In this document: positions 32,709 to 45,476 of the stretch, in pieces
How positions within the stretch are numbered: position 1 is the first letter of the stretch
Layout of the letters: each line of letters starts with the position of its first letter
Assembly: GCA_003255025.1 (NCBI GenBank)
Contig: QANY01002235.1
Span: 62,001-126,000 of the forward strand
From: Datisca glomerata
Lineage: Eukaryota; Streptophyta; Magnoliopsida; Cucurbitales; Datiscaceae
Length of the DNA: 64,000 bases
Direction of reading: 5' to 3'
Translations under genes and position numbers: made by a program
The notes under the pieces: generated by a model
Database searches by the model: none
Seen by the model: only the letters and a program-made list of their open reading frames with translations
What the model was told of the DNA's origin: nothing

Positions 32709-33303
32709 TGTTAGGATTGTGCCCTAAAAAAGCACTTAAATTTCATTGTATTTATCAAGATTTAGTTTATTCTTATATTACGTGTAATACATTCTTGTAA
32801 TAGGTCCACAAGCATAATAGTACTTGATTTATAAGTTCTATGAAGTTTATCTCATAGAAGAAAATATTTAACCAAAAGTTTTTTATGACTTGAAAACATT
32901 TGTTACTCACATTGTGGTGAAGATGTATGCTTTACTAAGATAAACTATAGTACATTAACTCTATTATATAGAGTTTAATTTTCAATAAAAATATTATCTT
33001 AATAAAATAATAACTTATTGCTAATATTTTATGACTGCTGTTAATCTTGAGGGATTTAATATTTAATGATCCATTTATTTTTATCTACTATGGTTGAGAT
33101 TCTATGATTCAACATATTTGTAGGTTCGATTAAAAGTTGTTAAATAGTGGGGATGTATAGATTATTCTCAATAGTATAGACCAAAGACACTTTTAAGTAA
33201 GAGAGAGTATCCTTTCAAAGGATCCATTTATGTGATCATAGAAATATGAGTACTTAATATCTCTATTGGTTTAGTTAGAGATTTAATAATTTTATATGAA
33301 ACA
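32709..33303 (+). repeat. Copia 3' LTR, truncated by gypsy insertion
   Basis: Starts TGTTAGGATTGTGCCC. About 595 bp are visible before the TCAAG target duplication of the gypsy element at 33304. Its continuation would be after 48238, but I cannot identify the LTR end there. Confidence 0.65.
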
Positions 33304-33308
33304 TCAAG

Positions 33309-36112
33309 TGTCACAGACTGATAACTGATTAATTTACTTTAACATTTGATGCAAAAAAGTTTGTCGAAGCTAGATCAATTTTATTTAAAACTAAAGAGTG
33401 CAAGTAAAATTCATACATAAATTTATTTTAATTCAAATCATTTGAAAGTATGTGCTCAACATCAATTCAAAACTAAAACATTTAGTACCCAATCAATCGT
33501 TAAAAGTTTAAACGACGGATGTTAAAGAAAAACAATTAAACTTCAAATGTTTTCATATAAAACGTATTGACTCTTTTCTGCCGAAGACTCTAGACCTCAT
33601 CATTATCGAATGTATCATCATCATCTGAAAAATTTAGAATAAAATGGAGTAAGTATAAAAGTATACTCAGTAAGCAAAATCTTACATATATAACATCATT
33701 ACAGTTGTAACCGCATACAGTACATATCATTTATTGAGAACTTTTAAATCTTTCATATAGAGTTTACTAGCCAACTTATATTAGAGCTCGCCACCACACC
33801 CAAAATAGAAGAGAGATTACCCGTCGGTAACTATCATCTTGTGAGGTACATACAATGACCTTCCTCACGAGTACCACTCTGCATTTCTAAAAACCAGAAA
33901 TCAGATAATTTCTCATAGTATTAGATTTTGAGGTACGTATAAGTGACATTCCTCATGAGTACTACTCCGTACCTACTAGAAGGTGGAACCGGAAATAATA
34001 TAGTCTCTCACAAGTCTAACCAAATCATATATAGACATCCTCTCCTAAAGGATAAGACAAAGAGAGACTTTTCCTGAAGGATAAGACTAATATAACAGAA
34101 TAGTGGGTACGTGACTCTAATGGCATAAGTGTTTTTTTACATTTTCATGCAATATTCTTTCTTAACTTATAAAATGTATTACATTCAAAAATCAAGATTC
34201 AAACATCATAAAAATATCATAAGATAAATTATAACAACAATGAAAGAGGCATCACAAAGCAATAATCATCATAAAGAACAAACATACTTTCATTCTCAAA
34301 TTTGTAGACAAATATACACAGAGTTATATATGTAAAATTTAACGTACCTGATCAGCTGGTAGGAAAAATTGAAGAATAAGATCTCCTTAATCAAAATAAT
34401 ACTATGCTACCTTAGAGAGTTTACTTACGTACGGCTATGTTTCGAAAATCACGTTATGATGTAATGCTAGGTAAAACTATCACAAAATATTCTGTGGATT
34501 CATTAAAATATTAAATTTTTACAAACTATACAATAATACTTCATGGTTACCTCTGTAAATTTTCGTCTCATTCATGTCACTATAATGTCAAAAGAGAAAA
34601 ATATTGAGGATAAGTAAAACTGTTTTTTTTTTTTCCGGTCAAAACAATAAATTCTAAAAGAACATTTCGGTACCTAAAACTCATTAAAAGGCTCTGCAAA
34701 TTTTAAGTGTTAACATGAACAAAACAATGTGTCACAGTAAAAGTTTCACACTAAAATGACTCAATCTTGATATACAAAATAACCTAAAACTACAAAATTA
34801 TCAATCTATTTTTACTGTACTGAAACAACAATTTTCTAACATTTATAGTAAAACACAGTCTTTTTTTCCTCTAAATTCTTTAAAGTACACGTATTGACAT
34901 GTTGTGAATTACCACAAAATTTTCAGACTGAAATATTTGGAACGGAACTCTAGGATTTATAGAAACGATAATAGTCTATTTTCTTAAACTTACTCAAGAT
35001 TACATAGTTTGATGAAATATTAGATAGTAAAAAATACATCCAAATCATATGAAATTTTTATAGATTTAACGTTCATATCTTATAATCAATTTCTAAAATT
35101 TTCAGATTCAAAAAAGTTTGTTTGACAAGGGAAATATTAAAGGTTTTGAACACGGTAAAAATCAGTTTTTCCAAAAATAACGCTTGCCTTTCTAAAACTG
35201 TTTTAATGATTTTCTATGATACTTAAAACACGAAATTCATAAAAAAAATATTTTCATGGATATATAACATTAAAAATAAAGTTCTCAAGAGAGCTTACCA
35301 AATCAAAGTTTATTTTGTTGAATGTCGGGCAAGGTTTTGAAACACTGTTATCAGATATGAAAAATTAGTACAAAAATTTCAAAAGAAAAACATTTAAAAA
35401 TTCAGATCTTACAAAAATAGTTTTCATACCTTCAGCTTTGATTGGTCAAAAAGAAACTCGGGTCTTGATTCATTATTGTAAACGAAGAAGAAGGAAACTC
35501 AAAGAAAACAAAGTGTAAAGGAAGAAGCTCATGGTATAGAAGTTGAGATGATTTTCCGCTTAGGGGAATAAAGCAATGAAAAGTAGGAAGGAGGATACAA
35601 GACTTGAGTCCAACCTACCGATCAAAATAATGCCTTGATTTATGAGATAATGAAAAATGAGAGATAGATGGCCAATGGATTTTCACTTTCCAAATCTCAC
35701 CTTTTAATTTTGTTGTTTTGAAAGAGGTTACCAAATTAATAGATAGGAAGATGTGGATTGGTTAGGATTTCCAAAGATCATTATCCGCGTTTTGCATTAC
35801 AAAAGATTTTGAGAATTATTCCTATTTTTTGTTTTGGGAATTTGAGCATTTGAAAAATTAACAATCTTATAATATTGAAATACAAACCCTTATATAAATA
35901 TTTTAGTTACATGAAATCTATGATATGACTAAATGGTTTTTATAGCAGCCAGAAACAATATTTTTTAGTCTTAAAAGAAATTATATATAGCATATGATAA
36001 AAATGCTTATACTATCAATGGCTAAAGCAAGAAAAATAATGAGAGCGATAACTATGGCAAAAATCATTTTAACAATAGGCAGAATACTAACAAAAAAATG
36101 TTGGGTCTTACA
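33309..36112 (-). repeat. 3' LTR of second gypsy element
   Basis: 2804 bp, plus-strand start TGTCACAGACTG, end GGGTCTTACA. It aligns with 39311-39439 plus 45477-48233. It keeps about 500 bp (around 35160-35570) whose place in the other LTR is taken by unrelated sequence. Confidence 0.9.
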
Positions 36113-36130
36113 TCCTCCCTCCTTTAAAGA
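36113..36130 (-). other. Polypurine tract of second gypsy element
   Basis: Minus strand reads CTTTAAAGGAGGGAGGA immediately before the LTR start TGTAAGACCC, preceded by the typical gypsy pol-end sequence. Confidence 0.85.
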
Positions 36131-36239
36131 ATTTTCGTCATAAAAAATTTGTCTGTATAAAGTTTTGAAGAGGTTTGGACATAGAACTTGAATCTTCTCC
36201 TTGGTGCGTAATACTTGTATTTCTGTGTAAAATTTAGTT

Positions 36240-37450
36240 TGGAACCTCTTCATAAGTCACTTCACATAAATGGAGAAGCTCATAACTAAGAATGTGCGAT
36301 GATTCAACAACGTACTTTTACGACATTGATGCATGAAAAACATCATGTACTTTTACCAAAGCTGGGGGTAGAGGTACATGATAGGAAACAACCCCTAAAA
36401 TGTTCTATGACTAAAAAGGACCGATAAAGCGAGGGCTAAGCTTTCATTTCTTTCCAAATCTCATAATTCCTCTCATACGGGCAATCTTCATAAACATCAT
36501 GCCTTCGTTTGCATAAATCTTTTGACAACTCTGAGTAGTTTGGAATCTTTTTTGAATTTTGTCAATATCGTCATTGGCTTGATGGACCATTTCTGGACCT
36601 AAAAAATCCCTATCACCAAACACCTTCCAATGGATAGAAGAACGACACGTATGTTTTCATAAAGCATCAAATTTCTAAAGAAAACTCAATGAGATGCAAT
36701 CTACCGCCCCAGCTTCCCCAAAACTACAATACACATGCCTAGAGCATATCTTCAAGAGTTAGAATGGTCCATTTAGTATGTCCATCAGTCTGAGGGTGAA
36801 AAGTCATGCTAAAACTTAATTGAATACCTATGGCTTCCTAAAGACAATGACAAAATCTAGAAGTAAACCTTAGTTCACGGCCTGACACGATAAACACCGG
36901 TACACTCTGTAGTCTAACAATCTCCTTAGAATATAGCTTTTCCATATCTTCTACTAAAATGCTACAAGGCCAGGTAGAAAGTAAGCATACTTGGTCAACA
37001 TATCGATTATAACTCAAATCATGTCAAATCCTTCGTAGTCTTTGGTAAACCCACGACAAGGTCCCTTAAAATATGCTCCCACTTCCATTCTAGGCTAGTC
37101 AAAGGTTATACGGGACCGAAAGTGTGTTGGCCTTTAGCCTTCACTTGCTGGCAAGTAGGCATTCTTCCACAAATTTTATCACATCGTGATTCATATTGTT
37201 CTACCAAAACTATCTACAAAAATCATGGTTCATCTTTGCATTGCACTGGTGGATCGGATAAGGAGTGGTGTGTGCTTCTACGAGAATCTCACTCTTTGCA
37301 TCCTTAATCTCAAGTACAAGCATTCTATTCTTGAACTTAAGTATTTACCATCTCGTGAAACTAAAAAGTTCCTCCATTTATCTCATCCCAAATTTGATAT
37401 AAGATTTACTAATGTGGCATCGACATGTTGAGTGCCATGACTCCTATCTT
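36240..37450 (-). pseudogene. Integrase remnant of second gypsy element
   Basis: Frame-shifted traces on the minus strand: RMRGIMRFGKK and LSPRFIGPF around 36400-36480, FHPQTDGHTKWTILTLEDML at about 36740-36800, and a CLLASK-type zinc-finger end near 37130-37150. These are the C-terminal, core and N-terminal parts of a Ty3 integrase in the right order. No frame is long enough to be functional, and the catalytic residues cannot be followed. Confidence 0.7.
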
Positions 37451-38170
37451 TGAACATTTGTTGTATCATCAATTTAGTAAGCAAAGTTGAGGCATTCTGA
37501 ACCAAGATCTTCAATTCCATCTAAACCATTATGAAGGGATCATTGTAAATGATAAACCATTAGTTCTTAAGGGTACAATAAGAACTAACTATCAATAAAT
37601 CTTTGCTTAATGGTATCTTGTACTTTTCCTTGTCATCTTGCCCATCAACGCAGAGATCGTAGAGAAACCTTCTATGACCTGCAATTTGTAACTCCACAAT
37701 GATAAGAAGCTTCTAATTGTAACATTGTTTCGGTGAGTACAATTCACCACTACCTCAATCTTCCGAGAAATATCCTTTCTTAAGAAACAACATGCCCCAT
37801 GAAGAAATTCTTGATTACCAAAACTAACGTTACCAAACTCCGCATACAACTTCTAGTCCTTTAAATTTAAAGTATGGTCTTGAGTTATGCCTCATGTTTT
37901 GCTTTTGGCTTGGAGTAGATCAAGATTTCAACAAAGAAGACAATGACAACTAATAAAAAAATGTTTAGAAAAATCCATTTCATCACATCCATAAACTTCG
38001 CTTAGGTATTGGTCAATCTAAAAGACACAAAAACTCATAGTGGCCCTATAATGAATGAAACACACTGTTAGGAATACCGTCTTTGTTCATTCTAAACTAG
38101 GGACCTCCTTATCACAAGTGAATTTTGGAGTGTACACATGCTCCATTAAGTTGATCGAAAAAAAAAGCTT

Positions 38171-38374
38171 CTATACAGGGTAAAGATACTTGTTCTTGGT
38201 AGTAACCTTGATCAGGTTTCTGTAGTCTATCCAACGCCTAGTGGATCCATTTTTCTTCTTCCTAAGAGAATCAATCCATCTTTTGTGATGAATTCCTCGT
38301 CTAAGTTTCTTTATTCCAACAACTGTTATATGATATGGAGTCTTAAACAAGAACAGTACCAAGAACTTTTTCAA
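38171..38374 (-). pseudogene. Reverse transcriptase N-terminal remnant
   Basis: The frame reads LRKKKNGSTRRWIDYRNL followed by IKVTTKNKYLYPV, the diverged start of a gypsy RT (KKKDGS.R.CIDYR.LN.VTIKN.YPLP in the family). The catalytic palm that should follow at lower coordinates is not recognisable, so much of RT was deleted. Confidence 0.75.
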
Positions 38375-38399
38375 TATTAAATCCCACTTTTCAATTGGG

Positions 38400-39310
38400 G
38401 GTAAACCCGATAAATCTTAAGAAAAAACTTAGAGAATTCTTTAATCACTTTCACAACTCTAATAGATAACTTTGCATTTTATGTGTCCCACACATTCACC
38501 AAGTAACCCTGACATTTAGACTATCTAGGAGTGTGTTTAACTAACTAAGAAATAATATGGGGTAATGATTGTAGATTCAAACCCTTAAACTTAAGCATCA
38601 ACATACCATGATGTTTAAACAATATTTCCTGCTCGTGCCATAAAATTTTGGCATAGTTAGAAGCTAATCAATTCATGCCAAGAGTAACAATAAAAGAATC
38701 ACATATAAGGAAAAGTAAGATTAACATAAAATTTTTTATCAGCATCACCAATAGAACGAGGCTAATCATATGCTACAAATTGGTCCTAACATTGGACATG
38801 TTCTATCTTTATAAAGGATATTTTTCTAGATCTTCATCTCAGTCATCATCAAGAATTTTTTCAATTTCCAGGGCATTTGGTCTATCATGAACATTGGTAT
38901 CACAACCCAGAGGAAACATTCAAGTGAAAGATGCTCAATGTTTTCCTTGTTAAAAAAAATAAGGAGCTAAATGCATAGGCTAATCCATCTGTTCATCATA
39001 AAAACGTTAGTAAGAGGATATCTCTTAACATACTTTGGGTAAACCAAAAAGATGGTGAAGCGAATATTAGTGATTCAAGATCTTTGCTTTCCTTGTCTTT
39101 CGATTCCGAACACAAGTCGATCAAAAGTTTTATTACTATTAAAATTAAACATACATCAAGAGGATCATACACACAAACACTTCATAGAGTGATCAATATC
39201 AGAATTCTAGTTTCTGGCACGAACTCCTAATATTTTTAACAAAAACTCATTTTCATTTAAAACACTTTTGTATACACAATTGTTTAAACATTAAGCACTG
39301 GTACCACAAC
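38400..39310 (-). other. Protease-side remnant and leader, no gag
   Basis: About 900 bp with no sustained frame. The stretch 38500-38700 is where the protease would be. The PBS-like minus-strand GTTGTGGTACCAGTGC (39295-39310) abuts the 5' LTR at 39311 and is a degraded tRNA-iMet PBS. Gag seems wholly lost. Confidence 0.45.
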
Positions 39311-39439
39311 TCTCACAGCCTAAAAACTGATTAAGATTACTTTAACATTTAATTGAGAAAGCTCGTGGAACCTAGGTCAAATTTTTAAAAACTAAGAGTG
39401 CAAGCAAAATTTAAACAAATTTATTCAATTCAAATCATT
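39311..39439 (-). repeat. 5' LTR of second gypsy element, inner piece
   Basis: Matches 33309-33436 of the other LTR (ctcacagcc-taaaaactgattaag, agagtgcaagcaaaatt). Cut at the TTA target of the Harbinger insertion; the rest resumes at 45477. Confidence 0.85.
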
Positions 39440-40369
39440 TTAGGGGCCGTTTGGTACAAGATTGTGAATAAATGATTTCTGGAATAAGATTGCTGGAATA
39501 TGATTGTGAGAATATATATGCTTGAAAAGTTAAGATTACTTTTTTTGTTAACACTTAGGCTATTCTGATTTAATGGTGGATGTGTTAGATTACTTTGTTT
39601 GTTTTGATAGAATAGACAAGTAGATGTTTTAGATATTATTTTCAAATTTTAATTTTACCCTTGGATGAAAAAATGCTTATGAATAATAATTACTTAATTT
39701 ATAATAAGATGACCAACATAATTAATAACAAAAATGTAGATTTTACCCATGAATTTTTTTTTCGTATATACTTATTAATTTTTTGACCAAACCATTATAT
39801 TATGATATGTTGTGTAGATTTTTATCAAATATTTTGTCCATACAATTGAATTAATACCGCTCCAAGTATATTAATTCTTATAAAAAACCCATGATTTTCA
39901 GCTCAATAATCAAGATTATAGTACTAAAATAAATTTCTATCAAATTTCAATCATGATATTACGTAAAATTCAATTTATAGTTAGTCCAATAACAATAAAA
40001 AATCTTTCCCGTAAAACAAATTGAGAAAGAACTACCTTCAAAATGAAATATTGGAGACAACTTCATAAGTCAAAGCATGTAAACATAATATATTTTATAA
40101 AATCTTTAAAAGACGGATTCTCAATCCATGTATTACATTTTTATACACATATGTTGACCGTATTTATATGTGACTTGTCCAAAGATATGGACAAAATACT
40201 CATGCGCATATCATAAAGGCAACAACAAGATATTTACCCTTGCACATTATACATGCCACAACAATTCATCCATGTGCACAACAAAAAAATTACACTTGCA
40301 AATTATTACAAGTGACATTACTTATATACTATACATATCAAAATAGATTCTGAAGGCTTCATCATGAAA

Positions 40370-41492
40370 TCTACTGTCTATGATTTCATATTACTAAGTA
40401 AAACATACAAAACAAACTCCTTTTCGAAAGGCGTAGGCAGAGCAAAGAAGTAATGAGTTTGATCATGGTCTTTCGCAATCAACTTTCCTGCTAGTACCTT
40501 CTCGACATATGTTAGTCCATCTATTTTCAATATTTTATGAAATATCTGAGAAACTCTATCAGCACCATCAGTTTCATGTTGAAAAGACTTATACCAACAT
40601 GTTTATATTGTCATTTATGTTTGAGAAGAATGTCCCAAACTGTTTGACCGTGTAAGTCAGTGTCTCGACCAATACATCATCATCTCTAGCCCTTTTCTTA
40701 AATTTTTTTATTGGTACAGAGGTTGAAGGAATTTGAGAAGCAGATGTTGAAGTAAAAGTTGAAGTTTGACAAGTATAGTTCGTAACATCTGCTTCTGTAA
40801 ATCCTGTTGGAGGGTCTGCTACATAAAAGTCATTTATCTTTCCAATTAAAATCGGAATTCTCTTCTATAGCATCAACCATATCTGCAGGACCTTCAGCAC
40901 CAAGTCCAGAAACTCGATCATTTCCAAACACCGACCCCAAATCATCAAAAATGTCAAAAATGCTTTTTCAGCATGCCTTTTGCATTTGGATGGCTCTGCA
41001 ATGTATAGCATGTTGAATTTGTTACGCTTATATGCATTCAGAAAACTTCATATTAACCCACAGTTATTTGAAGAACATAACAAAGTTTCAGACTAATGTT
41101 TTCACGTGTGAAAATAAACAACAGAACTCTCAACATACTGGAAAGAGTTATTATTACTTTCTCCCAATAGATCCATGCTTGAAGTATTAGCCCCCCAAAC
41201 AATAGACTAGTTCAGTCTTTACAAGCATCTCTGCTATAGTAGTATAATGCTTCTTAAGCAACTTGAATCGAGATTCAATATATGGTTGGGCTCAAAGGCC
41301 ACACCCGGAGATTCTTTCTTCCATCCACTTCTCAAGTTATTATAGGAAACCAGCTTTGAACGTACCATTATCATCTTGCTAAGTCCCAACTTCTACTAAC
41401 TTCAATAATCACTCCATCAGTTTCGTATTCTCATATTAGGTTCAATGACGTTTCTTCTTCCCAGTAAATTTTGCTTGCTCATTTTGATCCAT
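40370..41492 (-). pseudogene. Harbinger ORF1, Myb/SANT-like DNA-binding protein
   Basis: The minus-strand start MDQNEQAKF at 41492 leads, across stops and frameshifts, to KLMEWLLKLVEVGTQQDD, NGTFKAGFLQ, LEKWMEERI, AQPYIESRFKLLKKHY and TTIAEML: the Myb/SANT-like module common in plant PIF/Harbinger second genes. A KKFKKRARDDD basic-acidic patch follows near 40700, then LAGKLIAKDHDQTH and FFALPTPFEKEFV near the C-terminus (40440-40500). It helps the transposase enter the nucleus and bind DNA (family knowledge). Several stops; not functional. Confidence 0.8.
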
Positions 41493-41858
41493 TCCTATAC
41501 ATATAAATGTCTAACGTAATAACTTAAAAACTTATTTACAATTCAATTGAATAAAATGAACGTAAATACTCAAATTGTACACATTATAATGAAGAACTAC
41601 TCATTTAAATATTACAAAATAAAATGGTTTTCAAATAAAAATCTTATAAGTCCAAAACACAAAGCACAAACATAAGTGAATCCAAACACAAACAGGCAAC
41701 CTAATGAGTTAATATCTAGTGAAAAATCAATTCATTCATTGGTCCACTCTTCAAACATCTTTTTTTGCCAAGTTGTCCCTCCAAGTAGTCCAACTATTTG
41801 ACGGTTTCACGTAGGTTATATGTTGGCTCTCAACAAATTGTTCATCAACATAGTCATT

Positions 41859-43087
41859 TTATAATTCAAAAGGATCCGTAGACATTTCACTTAAAATCAA
41901 ATTATGAAGAAGGCAACATGCCGTAATGGTCCTACATTGAATTTTAATAGGGTAATAAGATTTCCCTCTAAGTATTGGCCAATGACCCGTTAAAAACCCA
42001 AAATCCCTTTCAATAACATTTTTTACCGAGGAATGTGTCATGTTGAAGAATTTTTCAGGAGTAGTTGGTTGATGTCCTTCCCTCCAATCATTCAAATGGT
42101 ATCGTTTCCCTCTGTATAGTGCCAAGAAACCTTCACTATTGGTATATCGAGCATCACATAAGTAGTAATATCCTATTATCGGGACAACTGATTAAGGTCA
42201 TATATAGTTAAGAAAATAAAATGGGTCAATCTCTTACTAATGTTAACAATTATTTTGGGGAACCTTAAACCTATTTGTTCTAGATAAAGCATCACGAAGA
42301 ACTCTAGAGTCTGCTGTTGAACCCTCCCATCTAGGTAAGACATAAATAAATTATAAATCTTAAGCGCAAACTCCCAAGACATTAGTTGTAATTTCATTCT
42401 TTCTTATACGATACCGAGGTCTATAAACAACATGTACATTAACCTTAATGTAGGTTCCATTTAAAGCTCCTAAACAGTTCTAGATTAATAAAATTCCAAA
42501 TGCTACAAACCTTACAGTTTGGTATATAAGAAGGAATCCAATTTGAAGTGCATATTTGATACCTTGAACCACTTCCATCTTCTATCTGTAGAGTTTTCAA
42601 GGATTGAGATTGGGTTTTTCAATAACACATCATGTAGACGTAAAACGGAGTTCAAAACTTTTGTAAAATACCTACTCACTATTTCACCAGAACCTGTAAA
42701 ATGCCGTCTAACAATTTTATTCTTCATGTCATGCACAATTATATATAAGAAGATAGCAACCATTTCTTCTACATCCATATTCCTAGTTCCCCTTAATTGA
42801 CCAACTGTCTTAAGAAGTTGACATAAAATGGTAAATATTCTTCTGTCCATTCGCATGCTTTAAAAACTTGCTAAGTCATTTGCAAATATCATTCTTTGTA
42901 AATTTAGTGTCCTGTTATAGTGCTTATCAAATGATATACTATCCCACCCCATTGTACGTTTCTTTCTCCTAGAAATGATAGCGACTATCATAATCAAAAA
43001 TAAAAGTGTCGATTGTTTTAACATCTCCAAGTAGTAAACTAAAATATACATAATCAGTCTTTTAGTAGCTAAAGGAAGGCGAGCCAT
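41859..43087 (-). pseudogene. PIF/Harbinger transposase pseudogene
   Basis: The N-terminal part (42856-42512: MRMDRRIFTILCQLLKTVGQ, MDVEEMVAIFLYI, RHFTGSGEIVSRYF) is the helix-rich region of HARBI1-like transposases; a start MARLPLATKRL at 43087 fits upstream. The DDE nuclease follows: CLGALNGTYIKV near 42470, where the family has Asp-Gly-Thr, then WEGSTADSRVLRDAL near 42300, YYLCDARYTN near 42160, and the C-terminal RYHLNDWREG and CCLLHNLI motifs (42125-41859). The first catalytic Asp appears as Asn, and stops and frameshifts separate the blocks. It cuts TIR ends at TWA targets (family knowledge). Confidence 0.88.
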
Positions 43088-43529
43088 ATCTGTAAAATAC
43101 AGTTGATCAAAGATAGGTACATGAATCAGGTTTACCCATAGAAAAAAAACCATGAAATCAATATAATATTGAAACGTAAAGTAAAAATGAAAGCAGTGAG
43201 ACAATAAAAAAGAGCTATACCTTCTTGTCAACAAAATCATCCCAGAAACTAGCTTGAGCTTTCTAGTAAGGATCAGAAGACAACAACGGAGCTATAACTT
43301 ATGCCTACATATATAGCAGAGACATTAACAAACCAGCATCATGATATATTAAGTTAAAACCCAAGGTAAATGCAAGGAGGGTATACAAAAATAGTACACG
43401 AGCAACGATTGAAATTACGTGAACTTCAATGTAAAATTGAACTTCTGCAGCCTGATTAAGATAACAAAGAACAACAACCAATACATCTCTCACTCAGCTA
43501 TAGATTTTTCTATTAGAGCATTAAGTTGT

Positions 43530-44410
43530 AGAAAGACCAAGTCACAACAGGGCTTCTTCAAGAACCCTAAATAAATCAATTAGATAGAAGCATAATTATT
43601 TCCCTAAAAATAGGAAGTTGACCTCTGTGGGAGGATGACAAATAAAAACTAATTCTGGCACATGATATAAAATTATAAGCCATAGTAATATCAATAAAAA
43701 AATCATACTCAGTACACTTAGAAGTCCCTCAAAGTGAAGGAGGTTGTTGAAGAGGCAATGACATTATAGAGAGAAAGACCTATTCACAATGGGGCTTCTT
43801 CAAGAACCCTAAATAAATTGTAGAAAGACATATTCACAATGGGGCAAGAACCCCAAATAAATCAACTAGATAGAAGCATAATTGTTTCTCAAAAAATAGG
43901 AAGCTGACCTCTGTGGGAGGATGACAAATAAAAACTAATTCTGGCACATGATATAAAATTATAAGCCATAGTAATATCAATAAGAAAAGCATACTCAGTA
44001 CACTTAGAAGTCCCTCAAAGTGAAGGAGGTTGTTGAAGAGGCAATGACATTGTAGAGAGAAAGACCTATTCACAATGGGGCTTCTTCAAGAACCCCAAAT
44101 AAATTGTAGAAAGACATATTCACAATGGGGATTCTTCAAGAACCCCAAATAAATCAACTAGATAGAAGCATAATTGTTTCTCAAAAAATAGGAAGTTGAT
44201 CTCTGTGGGAGGATGACAAATAAAAACTAATTCTGGCACATGGTATAAAATTATAAGCCATAATGATATCAATAAGAAAAGCATACTCAGCGCACTTAGA
44301 AGTCTCTGCCATCATGATATCAATAAGAAAAGCATACTCAGTGCACTTAGAAGTCCCTACAAGTGAAGGAGGTTGTTGAAGAGGCAATGACATTGTAGAG
44401 AGAAAGACCT
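43530..44410. repeat. Three tandem copies of a roughly 288-bp unit within Harbinger
   Basis: The motif ggaag(t/c)tga(c/t)ctctgtggg occurs at about 43614, 43901 and 44191. Each unit carries attctggcacatg, taagccatag, catactcagt, aagtgaaggaggttgttg and cacaatggggcttcttc. Sub-unit duplications (gtagaaagacatattcacaa) occur at 43820 and 44105. It lies between the transposase start and the right TIR. Confidence 0.9.
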
Positions 44411-45473
44411 AGAAGAGACTACAAATTGGGACAATCTCTGTTTCAATTTTATGACACACAAGACGTAAACTTTTCCTACTAGAAATAGAAAAATTGTCTT
44501 ATGTAGTAGTAAGTTTATCTAAACGTGAGGGAGTCCATGTTAAAAAGTACTAAACAAGGAACCTCATATATAGGGGAAAAAGACGAAAGGAAAATGGGGG
44601 AAATGTAACCAGAAAAAAAAAACTTAGGAAACCAAATCTACAATTTCTTATATAAGAAAGATAGCAAGAAACCAAAAACACAAGCAAGAAAGATATCAAG
44701 AAACCAAATCCACAATTCTAATTAGACACATCAAGAAACCAAATCTACGATTTCTTAAATAAGAAAATATTTAGATCTATACAATCGTATTACCAAATGG
44801 TCCAAACCCCATATGTAACAATAAAAAAAAAAACCAAACCCCAAATCCAGTAAACAATCAAAAAATGAGAAGCCAAAAGCTTGAAAGAAAGAGGGTCCAG
44901 AAACTACCATCGTAAAATAGAGCTTGCGTCAACAACACGAGCAAGGATAGAATCATATATCAATGGCTAAGGTGATACAGGAAAACACTTAATCAAACAA
45001 AAACAGTACACGTGTAAGTTCATAAATTAAAAGATAGGAACCCTAGAATTGAAATAGAGTTAGCTAGAGACTTTTCACTACTTGATTATAAGGTGAGGTC
45101 TACTATAAATAAGAAGATGATTTAAAAAAAGATTGTAAGAGTTTGCTCTTTATTGCAACCTTAGAGAGATAGAGAGAACGAGAAATAGAGAGAGAGAGAG
45201 AGATCTTACCATAGATTTTCTACAACTAAGCTCGTGTGGAATGAGGGAGAAAGACAGAAGCTCATGAGTGAGGGAGAAGGGTTGAAGCTCATGTATGTCC
45301 AAAATGAATAACCTCTCGATTTAGAGGGGTATCAAGATACCCTTCATTGAGGGTATCTTGGATATTCCCGCAATCTTTTAACCTTAAAAAAATATCAAAC
45401 CAAATAAAGGCATGTTGTAAATACCTCCCATTCCTGGCATATCCCTCAACATACCCCTATATCAAACATGTCC
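44410..45473. other. Harbinger 5' flank, AT- and GA-rich
   Basis: No gene. Repeated agaaaccaaa(t/c) motifs at 44640-44760 and a GA microsatellite at 45185-45205, followed by the right TIR. Likely the promoter side of the transposase. Confidence 0.4.
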
Positions 45474-45476
45474 TTA

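Larger units (their letters stand above)
29364..33303 (+). mobile_element. Ty1/copia remnant, plus strand
   Basis: Order on the plus strand: LTR-derived sequence (29480-29690), PBS-like aatatcagagctac (29701-29714), leader, eroded gag/integrase (30590-31560), RT (31970-32200), RNase H (32400-32660), polypurine tract and a 3' LTR start at 32709. No open frame survives beyond about 60 codons. A second member of the same family lies on the opposite strand at 48490-51540. The 3' LTR is cut at 33303 by the gypsy element inserted there. Confidence 0.75.
39443..45473 (-). mobile_element. PIF/Harbinger DNA transposon, TSD TTA
   Basis: 6031 bp. TIRs: left GGGGCCGTTTGGTA, right reading inward GGACATGTTTGATA. 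The target duplication TTA is at 39440-39442 and 45474-45476; removing the element rejoins caaatcatt-tta-aagtatttgctc, which matches the uninterrupted LTR at 33430-33450. Both genes expected of an autonomous PIF/Harbinger are present as pseudogenes on the minus strand: Myb/SANT-like ORF1 (40370-41492) and transposase (41859-43087). Internal tandem repeats occupy 43530-44410. Confidence 0.93.

Noticed and set aside
36113..39310. Separate small genes on the plus strand (37122-37431, 38675-38890)
   Set aside because: They are shadows of the minus-strand integrase and protease remnants of the gypsy element.
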